Positions 1 through 14,200 of a stretch of DNA of 64,000 nt are shown piece after piece (the first letter of the stretch is position 1; each line of letters opens with the position of its first letter). Origin of the DNA: Oikopleura dioica (taxonomy: Eukaryota > Chordata > Appendicularia > Copelata > Oikopleuridae); the NCBI GenBank assembly GCA_907165135.1, contig OU015568.1, positions 16,131,208 through 16,195,207 of the forward strand, given 5' to 3'. Below the pieces are notes generated by a model. The model was not told where the DNA came from. It did not search any database and saw only the letters and a list, made by a program, of their open reading frames with translations. The translations under genes were made by a program, and so were the position numbers.

Positions 1-598
1 TGGGATAATTGAGGAAAGTACTGGAAGGGAGAGCTATCGACGAATGGGCTACGCGAGGGAAGGGAGCAAATATAGATATTGTAAATATTTATGTAAGTTT
101 TGAATTGAAATTATTTGAAAATAATTTGCTCGTGTTTAATTTTTTCTCAGATGCTGGATCTGCTGCCTTTTCGGTAAGTTATCAACTTTGTAAAAGATTG
201 GGAGTAGGAAGAATAGACGAGTATTCACCACTTCACGTTTTGATTCTATGTGATTGGAAAACTGCCTGGAGTCTTCTTTTCAAACCGATCGAAAGAGACG
301 GAAGAGAGAAAATTGAAGAAGAACTTAAGGTAAGAGCTTGTTTCTGCAATTGAAGAAATATCAAGGCGTGCAATGCTGAGTGGCTCTCGAGAGGAAATCC
401 ATTAACCGAAGAAATCGTAAACGTGTCAAAAATAATTTCTCTAAAGAACACGGCTCCGGATTTTTGCCTGGACGATCCAAATTTAACGAAATCGACGGCA
501 ATGGCGAGTCTCAAGCAAAAACTGACGAGACAGATCAACTTCGACTTCAAAAATGTGACGAAAAGTGTTTTAAACCAAAAAGAAAGTAATCTTTGTGT

Positions 599-913
599 TA
601 GAGATGTGCTGAATAAGGGTTTCACCAGCGCATAGGCGCACCCGAGCAAATGTCGTAAACTACATGTCCGCGAGTCCTCGGCACAACTCGACACTCTGAT
701 TCTGACACTCTGACTTTTGACACTCTGATACAAAGACAACCAAAAGATACTCCTTCTGAAACACTCCACCTTTTGATACACTCTGCTCTCTCCAGAGATC
801 AATACAATCAACTGTAAACTTAACCGTGTTTGACCATCATGAGGCATGAGCAACTACAGTAGCATAAGGCAACGCCGCCCGGCCAAATATCCAGCACATC
901 CGTTCAACTTCTA
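599..913 (+). repeat. 5' LTR of gag-only element
   Basis: 315 bp, matching 6836-7149 except for a 1-bp indel and a neighbouring substitution near the 3' end. The boundary was set by the GTGT target duplication and the short TAGA/TCTA terminal inverted repeat. It contains several repeats of GACACTCTGA around 690-730. Confidence 0.88.
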
Positions 914-937
914 TCTGGTGACTTCGAGAAAACAACA

Positions 938-2719
938 ATGGTGCCCACAAGTAAGTCAGTAAGGTATGAGATACAAAGACTGAAAATCTATGGAATTCCG
1001 GATGCTCTTATTTCTCAAATAAAAGCTCATTACAAAATCGAATCAAAAAGAAATTTTCAAAGTGGACTCTTTGAATATTTCTTTAACATTCATGGAGAAG
1101 AAATCAGACCGCACTTATTAGCATGTCCTTTTTATCTGAAAGATAAAAATAAAAACGAACCCTACGCGAATCTTTACCTGGCTCTTGCCTTTCCCGACAA
1201 AAATCAAGTAACGGATGACCAATTTATGAAATTATATTCCTATGACGAACTATGGGAAAAAGTTCCGGAGAATATTGACAATATCCCAATATTTGATCCG
1301 AGAAATATTGGAACTGTCGAGAAAAACATCGAAAATTCTTTAGTTTTTCTGTATAAAAGACATATCATTGATAGGAAAACAATTTCAAATTTCAAATTTG
1401 GGCAATCTGATGAAATTTTTGATCCAGCTCAGACAGAAATTAAAACAGAATATTTTGGGGACAAAAGCTCAATAATTTCAATGATTCAATTGACTGATAA
1501 AAACCAATCCAATGCTTCAAAATTTAAGAGAACGAGGGATATTGAAAGTGAAAAATTAGCCAAAATCACAAGGTCTAAAATAAACTCGAACCCCGCGAAA
1601 ATTTCGTATGACATAAATTTTCTTAGTTCTTCTGAAGATGAATCAGATTCTGGGTCATCAGTCATTCAGATGGGAACCGATGGTCCTGGTTCTCGGGGAA
1701 AATATTTTTCAGAAAGAGATGCGTTAGTGAACAACATTGAGCATTCAGAAGAAATGAAAATGAGTCAAATAAAGAAATTTTCGGCTAACGACGATACTGA
1801 TGGCCTGCTCTTGTGGGCGGAAAATCAGATTTTTAATCTAAAATTGCAAAACTGCAATAAGACATTATCTGATAGTGTGATTATAGGCTCTCTTATCTCA
1901 AAAATTGAAAATAGATCAGTAGCAGATGGAATTTCATCGAAATTACAGGATTTACAGAAACGAGGGATGCAAATTACGATAAAGAGATTTACCGCTTTAA
2001 TAGAGGAAATAACTAGAAAAAGTGATGAGCTCATTATGACGGAAATAGAACTTATCAAATTTTATCCTGAAACAGAAACGGTTGATGCATTTTATCGACG
2101 ACTTTTACGCAAAGTAAGAGCTTCGAAAATTTTTCCAGGAGACGGGGGGAAGAAATTTTGCGAAATGAACTTCCGTAAAAAAGTAGTTCAAGATAACAGT
2201 ACGTTCCAAATTTTATCCATGGGATACCAAGGAGAAGAACTTATTCGTTTTACCGAAAACTTCCTTTCTCAAACGAGATTAGCGGATTTAAATAACATCC
2301 ATGTCACAGACTATGGTGGTGAGAACCAAGACTTTTATGATCCTGTGAACGAACAAGATCAATGGCAATTAGGAGGTTATAATAATTATGAGCATTTTTC
2401 TGAAGGTCAGGAAAATTATTGCGCTCCGGAAGGTCAGCGGAACTCACATCAAAGAGCTGGAGATAATTGCGATAGCTTCGCACGAGATCAAAGCGGTGAT
2501 AATTATATTCAGCCTTTCCCAGGGTCAGAGGAAAATCCAAATAGTCAGCATGAATATTATAATAATCTTGAGTATTTCCCGCGAAGAAATAAAATCAAAC
2601 AATGTTATCACTGTTGGAGTAGACTCCATCTAATCAAGGATTGTCCGGACCTTCCACAAAAAGAAGGACAGAATGACAATGAATTCGAACCAGATGCTTT
2701 CCCGTTTAATGCATATTAG
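938..2719 (+). CDS. Gag-like protein with CCHC zinc knuckle
   Basis: 593 aa from ATG 938, 25 bp inside the 5' LTR. The C-terminus carries one retroviral zinc knuckle, C-x2-C-x4-H-x4-C (about residues 561-574), the nucleic-acid-binding signature of Gag nucleocapsid. The N-terminal ~220 residues are of mixed composition, followed by a Ser/Asp/Glu-rich linker and a helical central region that could be a capsid domain (inference). Gag proteins assemble particles and package RNA. No Pol frame follows. The reading frame is intact, which in a pol-less element suggests trans-mobilisation or recent loss of pol. Confidence 0.8.
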   Translation: MVPTSKSVRYEIQRLKIYGIPDALISQIKAHYKIESKRNFQSGLFEYFFNIHGEEIRPHLLACPFYLKDKNKNEPYANLYLALAFPDKNQVTDDQFMKLYSYDELWEKVPENIDNIPIFDPRNIGTVEKNIENSLVFLYKRHIIDRKTISNFKFGQSDEIFDPAQTEIKTEYFGDKSSIISMIQLTDKNQSNASKFKRTRDIESEKLAKITRSKINSNPAKISYDINFLSSSEDESDSGSSVIQMGTDGPGSRGKYFSERDALVNNIEHSEEMKMSQIKKFSANDDTDGLLLWAENQIFNLKLQNCNKTLSDSVIIGSLISKIENRSVADGISSKLQDLQKRGMQITIKRFTALIEEITRKSDELIMTEIELIKFYPETETVDAFYRRLLRKVRASKIFPGDGGKKFCEMNFRKKVVQDNSTFQILSMGYQGEELIRFTENFLSQTRLADLNNIHVTDYGGENQDFYDPVNEQDQWQLGGYNNYEHFSEGQENYCAPEGQRNSHQRAGDNCDSFARDQSGDNYIQPFPGSEENPNSQHEYYNNLEYFPRRNKIKQCYHCWSRLHLIKDCPDLPQKEGQNDNEFEPDAFPFNAY

Positions 2720-3259
2720 TATAATTCAATACTGGTGGACAAGTTCTTTTTAATTAGTTATTTGTATTTATATTGAAATAAAATAATAAAGATCTACGGT
2801 TTTAAGAGGGCAAATAAAAAGGCCTTAATTGCTTTATAAAAGGTACATAATGGAACATAGACTTTAAGCGAAAGAAAGAAAATTTGGGTGAGAATTTTCA
2901 TGAAATTCAGATTAAAGATTCTTTTCGGAACAAAAATTATTCAAGATCAGATATCGAAACGTACGGGGCCCAAAGTACAATCAAGGTTTTTTCAAAGGAA
3001 AAACACAACATCGAAGAAATTCCGAATAAAAAAGGTGTTAGCTGACGAGCTAGAATTTTTGAATTTATTTTTTGCCCATCTTTTTCTTTTATTTCTTATG
3101 CGCGCAAGGATCTTAAAAAGGAAGAAATAAGTTAAAAAAAAATACCAAAATGATGTATAAAGATATTCGCATAACCAGAAAAAGAGTTTGCGTTTATTGA
3201 TTTGAGCCAAAGGAAGGCAAATAAAGTAGAGAATTTTTGTCAGCAGGGCACTGACATTA
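2720..3259. other. Non-coding internal segment of the gag-only element
   Basis: A-rich sequence with no convincing reading frame; short ORFs here lack similarity to anything recognised. It contains motifs of the type GCCAAAGGAAGGC that recur downstream of the nested transposon (5614-5900), so both halves come from one original internal region. Confidence 0.5.
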
Positions 3260-5604
<2,345 letters not shown>

Positions 5605-6835
5605 TACCTGTTTAAGCCAAGGAAGGGCTTAATAAATGTTGAAAATGGTCAACATGGAAATTTAAAAAGTAACAGCCATAGAGGGGCTGATAAATTTCGG
5701 TCAACACGGGAGTTGACGCTAGTGCTTAAGCCAAGGAGGGCGAAAATGGGATTAATTGACCCATAAAGGTAAACGGAGAATTTTGTGAAGTGCTAGTAAG
5801 AGCACAAAAAGCCAATAAGGGGCTCAGTTAAAATAAAATTCGGGTCAACAAGAGGAATGAGTTGACGGTCATAAAAATAGCCAGGGGATGGCTACATGTA
5901 AAATTAATAATGACTTTCACTGATGAGTGAGAGGAAATTTATTTTTGAGTATCTTAATATAATAAAATAATAGAATTATCCGCCAGTTCGAGTTTATCAC
6001 AAAAATGCAAAACTATGCCAGAATCCGTAATTGACATCAAAGGACCCATTAAGTTATTATTCTTCAACTTTAAATTTATATATTACTTCCACCGCAAAGT
6101 CATAAAACAATAAAAATAAATTACCGCTTTGCGATTGATCTTGACAATAATTATACACGTAATTGACATCTTAATGGAATGCGTGAAAATGCTTGTCCGG
6201 ACCAATTCATTGATTTAAATTTGCTTTCTGAGACAAAATCAACCCTGTTATATTTTTGTCGGTATAACAGTGTTTTAGACACAATTGTTTATATCCAGGC
6301 TTTAGTTTTAAAACGACATCTGACCTGACTTGTATATAATTTTAATTAATTACTGCACAAACTTTCAACACGAAATATTAAAAAGAAAATGATTGTCTTT
6401 GTTAAAGGCAAATGAAAAAAAAATATCTAAAATGAAAAAGACCGGGAGTTATTCCCGCAACAAAAAAAAAATGAATTAAATCAATAAGAAACTGTATAAT
6501 TCTGATTTTTTTTTGTTAAATTCGCTGTTAATACTTCACTGCAAAATTCTTAATTTTTTAAGATTATAACAACTAATTATTTCTGTTAAAAATATTCAAA
6601 TTTTTTCTGCTTAATTAATCGATAATCTTTTTTAGCTGTCACACATTTATTCTTGTAATGAAAAATTTAATTATCTGTACAAAAATCTTAATTAATTTTG
6701 AATCAAACTCAAATTCTTTGGGAGGGAGGGATAAATGTATCTCAAAAAATCAAAAGAAACGATCAAAAATTGAAGTATCGAATGTCATCACAACGCATCA
6801 AGAAATTCATCAAAAACAACGAAGAGGGGGTTGGA
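5605..6835. other. Non-coding 3' internal region of the gag-only element
   Basis: No supportable ORF. 5610-5910 contains recurring blocks of the type AAGCCAAGGAGGGC and GTCAAC...GTTGAC with spaced GGGGCT motifs. The rest is very AT-rich, ending in a purine stretch (GAAGAGGGGGTTGGA, about 6820-6835) that can serve as the polypurine tract before the 3' LTR. I see no remnants of pol. Confidence 0.5.
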
Positions 6836-7149
6836 TAGAGATGTGCTGAATAAGGGTTTCACCAGCGCATAGGCGCACCCGAGCAAATGTCGTAAACTAC
6901 ATGTCCGCGAGTCCTCGGCACAACTCGACACTCTGATTCTGACACTCTGACTTTTGACACTCTGATACAAAGACAACCAAAAGATACTCCTTCTGAAACA
7001 CTCCACCTTTTGATACACTCTGCTCTCTCCAGAGATCAATACAATCAACTGTAAACTTAACCGTGTTTGACCATCATGAGGCATGAGCAACTACAGTAGC
7101 ATAAGGCAACGCCGCCCGGCCAAATATCCAGCACATCATTCAACTTCTA
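6836..7149 (+). repeat. 3' LTR of gag-only element
   Basis: 314 bp, direct repeat of 599-913, followed by the target duplication GTGT. An ATG at 7083 inside the LTR opens a frame that continues into the disrupted kinase-family exon. Confidence 0.88.
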
Positions 7150-8238
7150 GTGTCCCCATTTCAGTTTCAGTTCTTTTGAGATGGGCACTCGAAAATGATT
7201 TGAAAGTTAATGATTTGGAAATGGAAAGTGATTTTACTCTCGAAAAAATCTTCACTCTTCTGACGATGATAATTTATCCGCGCAGTTTGGCTGGCTTCAA
7301 TCTCAACCCAAAAAAAGAAGAACAAGAATTTCAAGAAAACGGAATTAAATTGCTTCTCAGAAGAATGAAATTCAAAACTTATTTGAATAAAAGTGGATGG
7401 GAAATTTTAAAACCACACTCGATAGACGCGAACTTTGATTTTGAAAGAGGTTTTTATAAATACCTAAATTCACCAGTCATAAAATATCTAGTCCTCCTGC
7501 ATCCCAACTTCGCCTTCTCCCGCCCCCTTACTGTCACCGGCGCCTTTCTGAATCCCGACGGGTCAATATTATTCCACCAAATGGTGCTGGACCGAATCGA
7601 AAACTCCGGATTCGTTCTCCAAAACACTTTAATCGCTCATTCCGGCTCTCAAATCAGAATTCCTCTTTCCAGAGAATTCTACGCTTCTTACGAAATGATG
7701 GAAGATTGTTTCAACTTCTACAACGATTTTGTATATTTTGGAGACAACAACGAGTATTTGGATTTAGTCAACGAACAATTTAACATGGAAAGAGAAAAAT
7801 GGTATCTTCTGCCTCAAGCTTATTCAATTACTCTTACTCCGACTCAAAAAGATTCAGTAAGCTTTTAAAGTTCGGATTCAGAAAATCAGCTTCAATCTAG
7901 CTTTTATATTCTAATTTCAATCTCTAGGCGTCAACTTTTCGAAAAGGAAAAAAGAAACTTCAATCAGCAGGCCGCCGCCTCAAAAAGTTTTTTCATTAAA
8001 AGATATTAAATAAAACACTGAAAAGAAAGATAATTTTTATAAAGCTTTATTCTGCACTGCAGAATCTGCAGTAATTATCAAACGTCATAATTACTTTTGA
8101 ATTTTGCCTTTTATTTTCTCTACTCTGCAGTTCGTTTTCGTAAAAATAAATATTCATTTGACATTTTTTAATCATAAATAATATTTATTAAAGAGCCGGG
8201 AAAAGGTAAAATTGCAGCAAAAAGCAATGAAAAAAGTA

Positions 8239-11200
8239 CTATCTTCTCACATCGTAGCGTGAAAACTGTTTCGAAAGCTCTAGCTTCGTATTTCGACTGA
8301 CATCTCCAAGTCGCCTCGAGAGCGAGCCCTTCTTGTCCAGCGTGAAACTCCGCGCCTCCTGGACGTTGCAAACGAGCGATTCTAGCGTCGAAACGGGAAC
8401 TTTGCGTTCGCTCTGTCGGGGGCGCGTTATTTCGTGGCTTTTGCTTCGCTGGGGCGGCGCTGGTTTCTGCGCTTTTCCGTCCTGCTCTTTTATCGGATGC
8501 AGCTTGCGCAGACGATGGCACACCGTCGCACTAGATAGAGCGTATGTAGTGCTTTTATTATTTGGAATGCCTTTTGCATCATGTTTTAAATCGACGCTGA
8601 TCGCGGAGCGCGCTGGGCGCACCTACTACACCATTACAGTACAGCGACACTAGCCTGGCCGCGAGCGCGCGGCCTGTAAAACCAAACTCCTTCGTTTTCC
8701 GTGCTCCTCCTTGGTTTATAATGCTCCTCCTCGGATTTTAAAGCTCCTCCACGGAATTCCGTCCTCCTCCACGGATCTCTATATAAACTGTTCACTGTGC
8801 ACACTTTCTCAGAACACTCACAGAGATAACTTAGAGTGCCAATAAACTACAAAACACAAACTTTTGTTTACTTTTTCTTTGTCCCTTGCAAAATAATAGC
8901 AAGCAGTACAAATTTGGTGACTGATACAAACGGCGAGAATTTACAGCGACAACAACTGTAAATTACAATTCCCTGAATACGATTGAAAAGAGCTGCTGTC
9001 ACGATCGAAGAGAGCTGCTGTCACGATCGAAGAGAGCTGCTGATACGATTTTTGCTGATTTATTCTAAGGACAGGTTATAAGGTCCTTAATTATCAATTT
9101 ATCCAGGGTAAACCTAAGCAAGCGGAGTTTAACCATAAGTTGAACCACCGACAAGTGAACCTTTAGGATCAGTTTTTGCACTTAAAAACGGACCTATTTT
9201 TTTTTCAAAAAGACTTAATTTTTCTGAACGCTTCAACAATGGCTGAAACTTATTTCAAACTTGTTGTCGATTTGAACAGAACGGAACTCGTGAAAATTTA
9301 CGATTCACTTGATGGGCGAGTCTTCCCAACCCCCATCCCTATAAGTGACAAAGCTTCCGTTGCTGCGAATATCCTTCATTTGGACGACTCTATCCTTGCT
9401 CGCGGAAAGAAATACTTTTTCAAAAAAGACAAAGAAGCCTTTATTGAATATCTACCCACCTTTGCCACTGATCATCCAAATGTTGCAGATTCGGTTGAAC
9501 AAAAATTTGCGAAAAGACATCACCGACTGGATCTCGATCGAATCAAGACATCAAAAGCGGCTAAAGATATTAACTCCTTGATGGCGAACCTACCCATCAC
9601 GGACAGTGACATCGAGGACGAGCTCGATCTTTCCGACGACGAATCTGTCAATGAGGCGGATGCTACGGTTATTCCGAATGCACAGAACACAGATCCTCGC
9701 CCGAATATTAAGAAGGAAAAATCAGAATCAAAGCCACGAGTGCAAAAACCAAAATCTGCAGCGAAATCGGCTCCAACAATGTCGACGCCGATGCGAACAT
9801 CATCAACATTGAAAGTCAAGCCGCCAAAATATGATGGAACTATCCCTATCGCTTCCTGGCTGAAAAACCTCGAAATATACGCCCGCTGCTCAAAATTGCA
9901 AGACAACGAGATAATTACAGTGGCGCTTACTACCTTACTGAATGAGTCAGAAGGAAGTCACATAATCGAGAGCTTGGAAGAAGAAGAACTGAACGACTGG
10001 GCAAAGTTTAAAGAGCGACTTGTCACAATGCTAGGAAAAACAGCGGACTTCTACAAAAGTGAGTTCAAGTCCTACAATCGCGGCTCAGACAGCTTCGGAA
10101 TGTGCCTCAGCAAATTGATTAGCCTCTACAAACAAGGCTATGGTCAGAAAAATCTCGGCGAAAACGACAAATTGCTGATTATTGAGCGTTTTGCTGAAGC
10201 TCAAGATCCGAAAATCCGCGAACTGCTAATGCGAGAGAAATCGGCACTGACCCTTGAAAATATCGCAGTCCGATCGAGTGAAATCGAAAATAGCATGCCC
10301 AAACGTGACCTGAATTTCAGCATCAAAGCTGAATCCAAAAACGACAAAATGCAAGAATACATCAACCAAATGAAGGAGCTCCTCAAGAAAAACTCAAACA
10401 AGGATGACAAAAATCCTAAAAGCAAGAGGAGAGGAAAACGAGCTCGCCTTGATTTCGAGAAACTCAAAGGCCACTGCTTTTCCTACTCCAAAAACAAGAC
10501 ATGCCGGTACAAATCCAACTGCAAGTATGTCCACTCAGACACGGTGCCAAAGGATGTTATGGAGTACATAAACAAATTGGAGTGACTAGATTGCCCTGAA
10601 AAAGCGAAAATCTTTATGTGTCCAAACTCCAACTCCGCACCTAATAGTCTGAAATTTATTCTTGTCACCGTCGAAAATCTACAGTATCCGGCTATGCTAG
10701 ACACCGGATGCTCTCGTACCTGTATCAAAAGCGACCTTCCTTTCGTTCGAAAAACTGAAAATTCCGATGTTGAACTAATGTGCGCAAATAACGAGATTAT
10801 TCGCCCAAAAACGATGTGCTCTAAAGTGGAACTTCAAATCAACTCACCGGATGGATATTTTACCTTGAATTGCTCGCCTTTGGTGGTTAACGACCTTAGT
10901 GTACCGATTATACTCGGACTCGATTGCTTGAAAAGCTTGTCCTTCAATGCTGGAGAGAATTACGTAACGCTGGAAAATCACAGAGTCAATACAGTAACTC
11001 CAGAAAACGCGTCAAATCTTATCAAAATTTCAGCAATTATTGAAGTGGACCTCAAATCTGAATCAGAAGCCGCTTCACTTAAAAATTCCGAAAAACACGC
11101 GAGTCTCTAGCTAATGAAGTCAATTTTTCTCCGAAAATTGGAAGCTTTGGCGCCGCAACTGACGTCGAAAAAGCGATTCTTACTGAACTTGTTGAGAAGT

Positions 11201-14200
11201 ATCGTCTCTCATTCTCAATGTCAAGTGACGATCTTGGTAAACTTCACGGATTCAGGTTCGCTTTACCAACTCACGACGAATCAAAATCGAGCCACCAACC
11301 ACCACGACCGATTCCAGTGCACATCCGAGACCAAGTTGAAAACGAAATTGACAGTTGGAAAGCATTGGGAATTATCGAAGAGACACAATCTGATTTTAAC
11401 ATACCGCTGATTATTTTGAAGAAACCAGATTCAAGCATAAGAATAAGCCTTGACGCTAGAGGGTTAAATAAAATGCTTATCAAGGACAGATATCCCTTAC
11501 CCCACATGCTCACTGTATTCAACAGAATTGGCGAAAAACTCACTTCCGGCGATGCGTGCTACATCAGTTCTCTTGATTATCACCGAGGTTACTGGCAAAT
11601 TCAGTGTGCAGCAGAAGATTCTCACAAACTTGCGTTCTCCTTCGGAAATAAGCACTATCAAGCTAACAGAATGCTGTATGGCACCGCTACTGCGCCAAGT
11701 GCTTTTTCGCGGATAATGTCAAAGCTGATGAATCACCCTTCAATAATAATCTATCTCGATGATCTTATCTGCATCGACAGTGATTTCCAAAGCCACATGA
11801 AAACCCTAGAATTCATCCTGAAGCAATGTCAAGAACATGGACTTTTATTGTCCGCATCAAAATGTAACCTTTGCATGCGCGAAACAGAATTCCTTGGTCA
11901 CAAAATCTCAAGAGCAGGAATCCAGCCCACAGATAAACACATCGATGCAATCAACAAAATAACAGTTCCAACATCAAGAAAAGAATTGAAGAGATATCTC
12001 GGAATGGTCACTTTTAACGCAAAATACGTCAAGGATGCGTCAATAATTCTAGCGCCTTTATACGAGCTCACCAGCCTGAAGAAAGAGTTTATCTGGACTG
12101 ATCGACACCAGAACGCGTTTTCAAAAATGAACTCTGAGCTCACTAAAAAACCGACACTTGGCCATTTCAAACTAGGCTCAAAGCTCTTACTGGTAACAGA
12201 CAGCTCTGGAAAAAGTGTCGGAGGAACATTGTACCAGTACCAAGATGACAAGCTCATTACCCTTGGATACTTCTCAAAAGCTCTTACTGGTCCTGATCTT
12301 AAAAGAAGTATGCGCGTAAAAGAGTTATTCGCACTTACTTGGGCAATAAAACACTTCGAATTCTACCTTCTCAACACCCATTTTGAAGCATACGTCGACC
12401 ACAAATCATTACTGTTTTTATTCAAAGAGCAGCAACAATCAAAGCTAGATATCAAGCTCTGCAATATACAGTGCTACTTGACCCAATTCGACTTCACAAT
12501 AATCCACAAACCTGGCAATAGTGATGTCATGGCAAGTGCAGATTACTTCAGCCGATTACCCAGGTCAAAAAGCTCTTCACTGGACGACGACGCTACTCGA
12601 TTCGAAGACATTCCAGAGCGAGTGTACATGTTCCATCTCAAATCGCAAGACGATGAAAACATTGTTTTCTCATATGGATCCGAGAAAATAACAAGTGAGA
12701 AAATGAGACAACTGCAAGACAGCTGTAATCTCACTAAAAACAAAATTGTCAAAGCAAAAAAGCATAAGAAAACAAGATTTTCTTTCAAAAATGACATTTT
12801 GTACGCACAAAACAGACTTGTCCTACCCGACCATGTTGCAACCAAATTTTTACAGTATCTTCACATTATAACAGGACATGGTGGTTCAAAAGCGCTGACT
12901 CATATGTGCTCGAAATTTTTCATCAGCAACATTCAAGAAAAAGTCCGTGCGATTACAAGCTCCTGTCCTGTCTGCATTCAAGTGAAACCTGTCAAGAAGC
13001 TAAAACCGTCAATGATCGAAAAACGCAATTTCGAGTCTGTCCCCTTCGAAAAAACGTTTTTGGATTTAGTGGACTATGGTTCTAAGGATGGCAATAATAT
13101 GCGCTACTTGTTAACTTGCTGCGACTCACTTACCGGATTTTTGGATGGGGTGCCACTTGCATCAAAATGCGATAAATTGGTTGCAAGAGCGATTTTAACC
13201 CTTGTTCTCCGACATGGCATCACCGAAACCGCTGTCACCGACAACGGCCGTGAATTTGGTCCTTTAACCCGGCAAATCTTCGAACGATTCCAAATAAGGC
13301 ATGTTACAACGACAGCGTATCGATCTTGCTCAAATGGCAAAGTCGAAAGACTCCACCGCGAAATTCACATTCACTTGAAAAATATGAATGCAAACGATCG
13401 AAACTGGTCACAAAAATGGGAAGAAGCCAAATATTACATCAACAATCTGCCGAAAGAAACACTAGATGGTCTTTCCAGCAATGAAGCCCTTTATGGTCGA
13501 GCTTTTCACGTTCCATTCAAAATTGGACAATCTGAAGATGGTGCTAAAGAGCCTTTTATAAAAGCTCTCAATAACTACATCACAAAATTACATCCTGCTA
13601 TCCAACGATTCCAAGTGGAACGATACCAAAAACAGCTCCGACGCGACAAAAACAACTGCCCTCTTTTAGAAATAGGTACAGTAGTGCTCGTTTGGAAGCC
13701 GAATATTTCTAATGGGAAGCTCGGGACCAATTGGACTGGACCTTTTTTTGTCCACAAGAGAATCTCTAAAGACTCGTACATTGTCAAGTGTGACCTTACA
13801 AAACGTGAATATAGAAGGCACATATCGCTCATACGCCCCTTAAAAAATATGGTTGGCGATTCGACAGAATTCAAGACAATCAGAAACGAGCAAGAAACCA
13901 AATCACCACAAGATGATGATAAGAAAATAATCGACTCTTTGCAAGACAAAAAGTCAGATTCACACAACAAGACTGAAGAAATTGAAAAATCAACAGACAC
14001 TGTAACTTCTGAGCCAGCTACAAATGCACTCTCACAAGATGAAAAAGAAGATGATGCTCAGACAAATGCCTGGTCAAAAAGACTTAGACCACGAAAATCC
14101 CAAAACTAAAAGGGGAGAAGGGAGATGATAAAAATTCACCTCTTCAGTAGAGCCTAAAATTCAAAAATATGAGAGGGATGAATGCTTGTTGGTTCCATTC

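Noticed and set aside
233-853. 206-codon minus-strand ORF and its twin at 6788-7090
   Set aside because: Antisense to the kinase exon and LTR; the shared part is simply the duplicated LTR.
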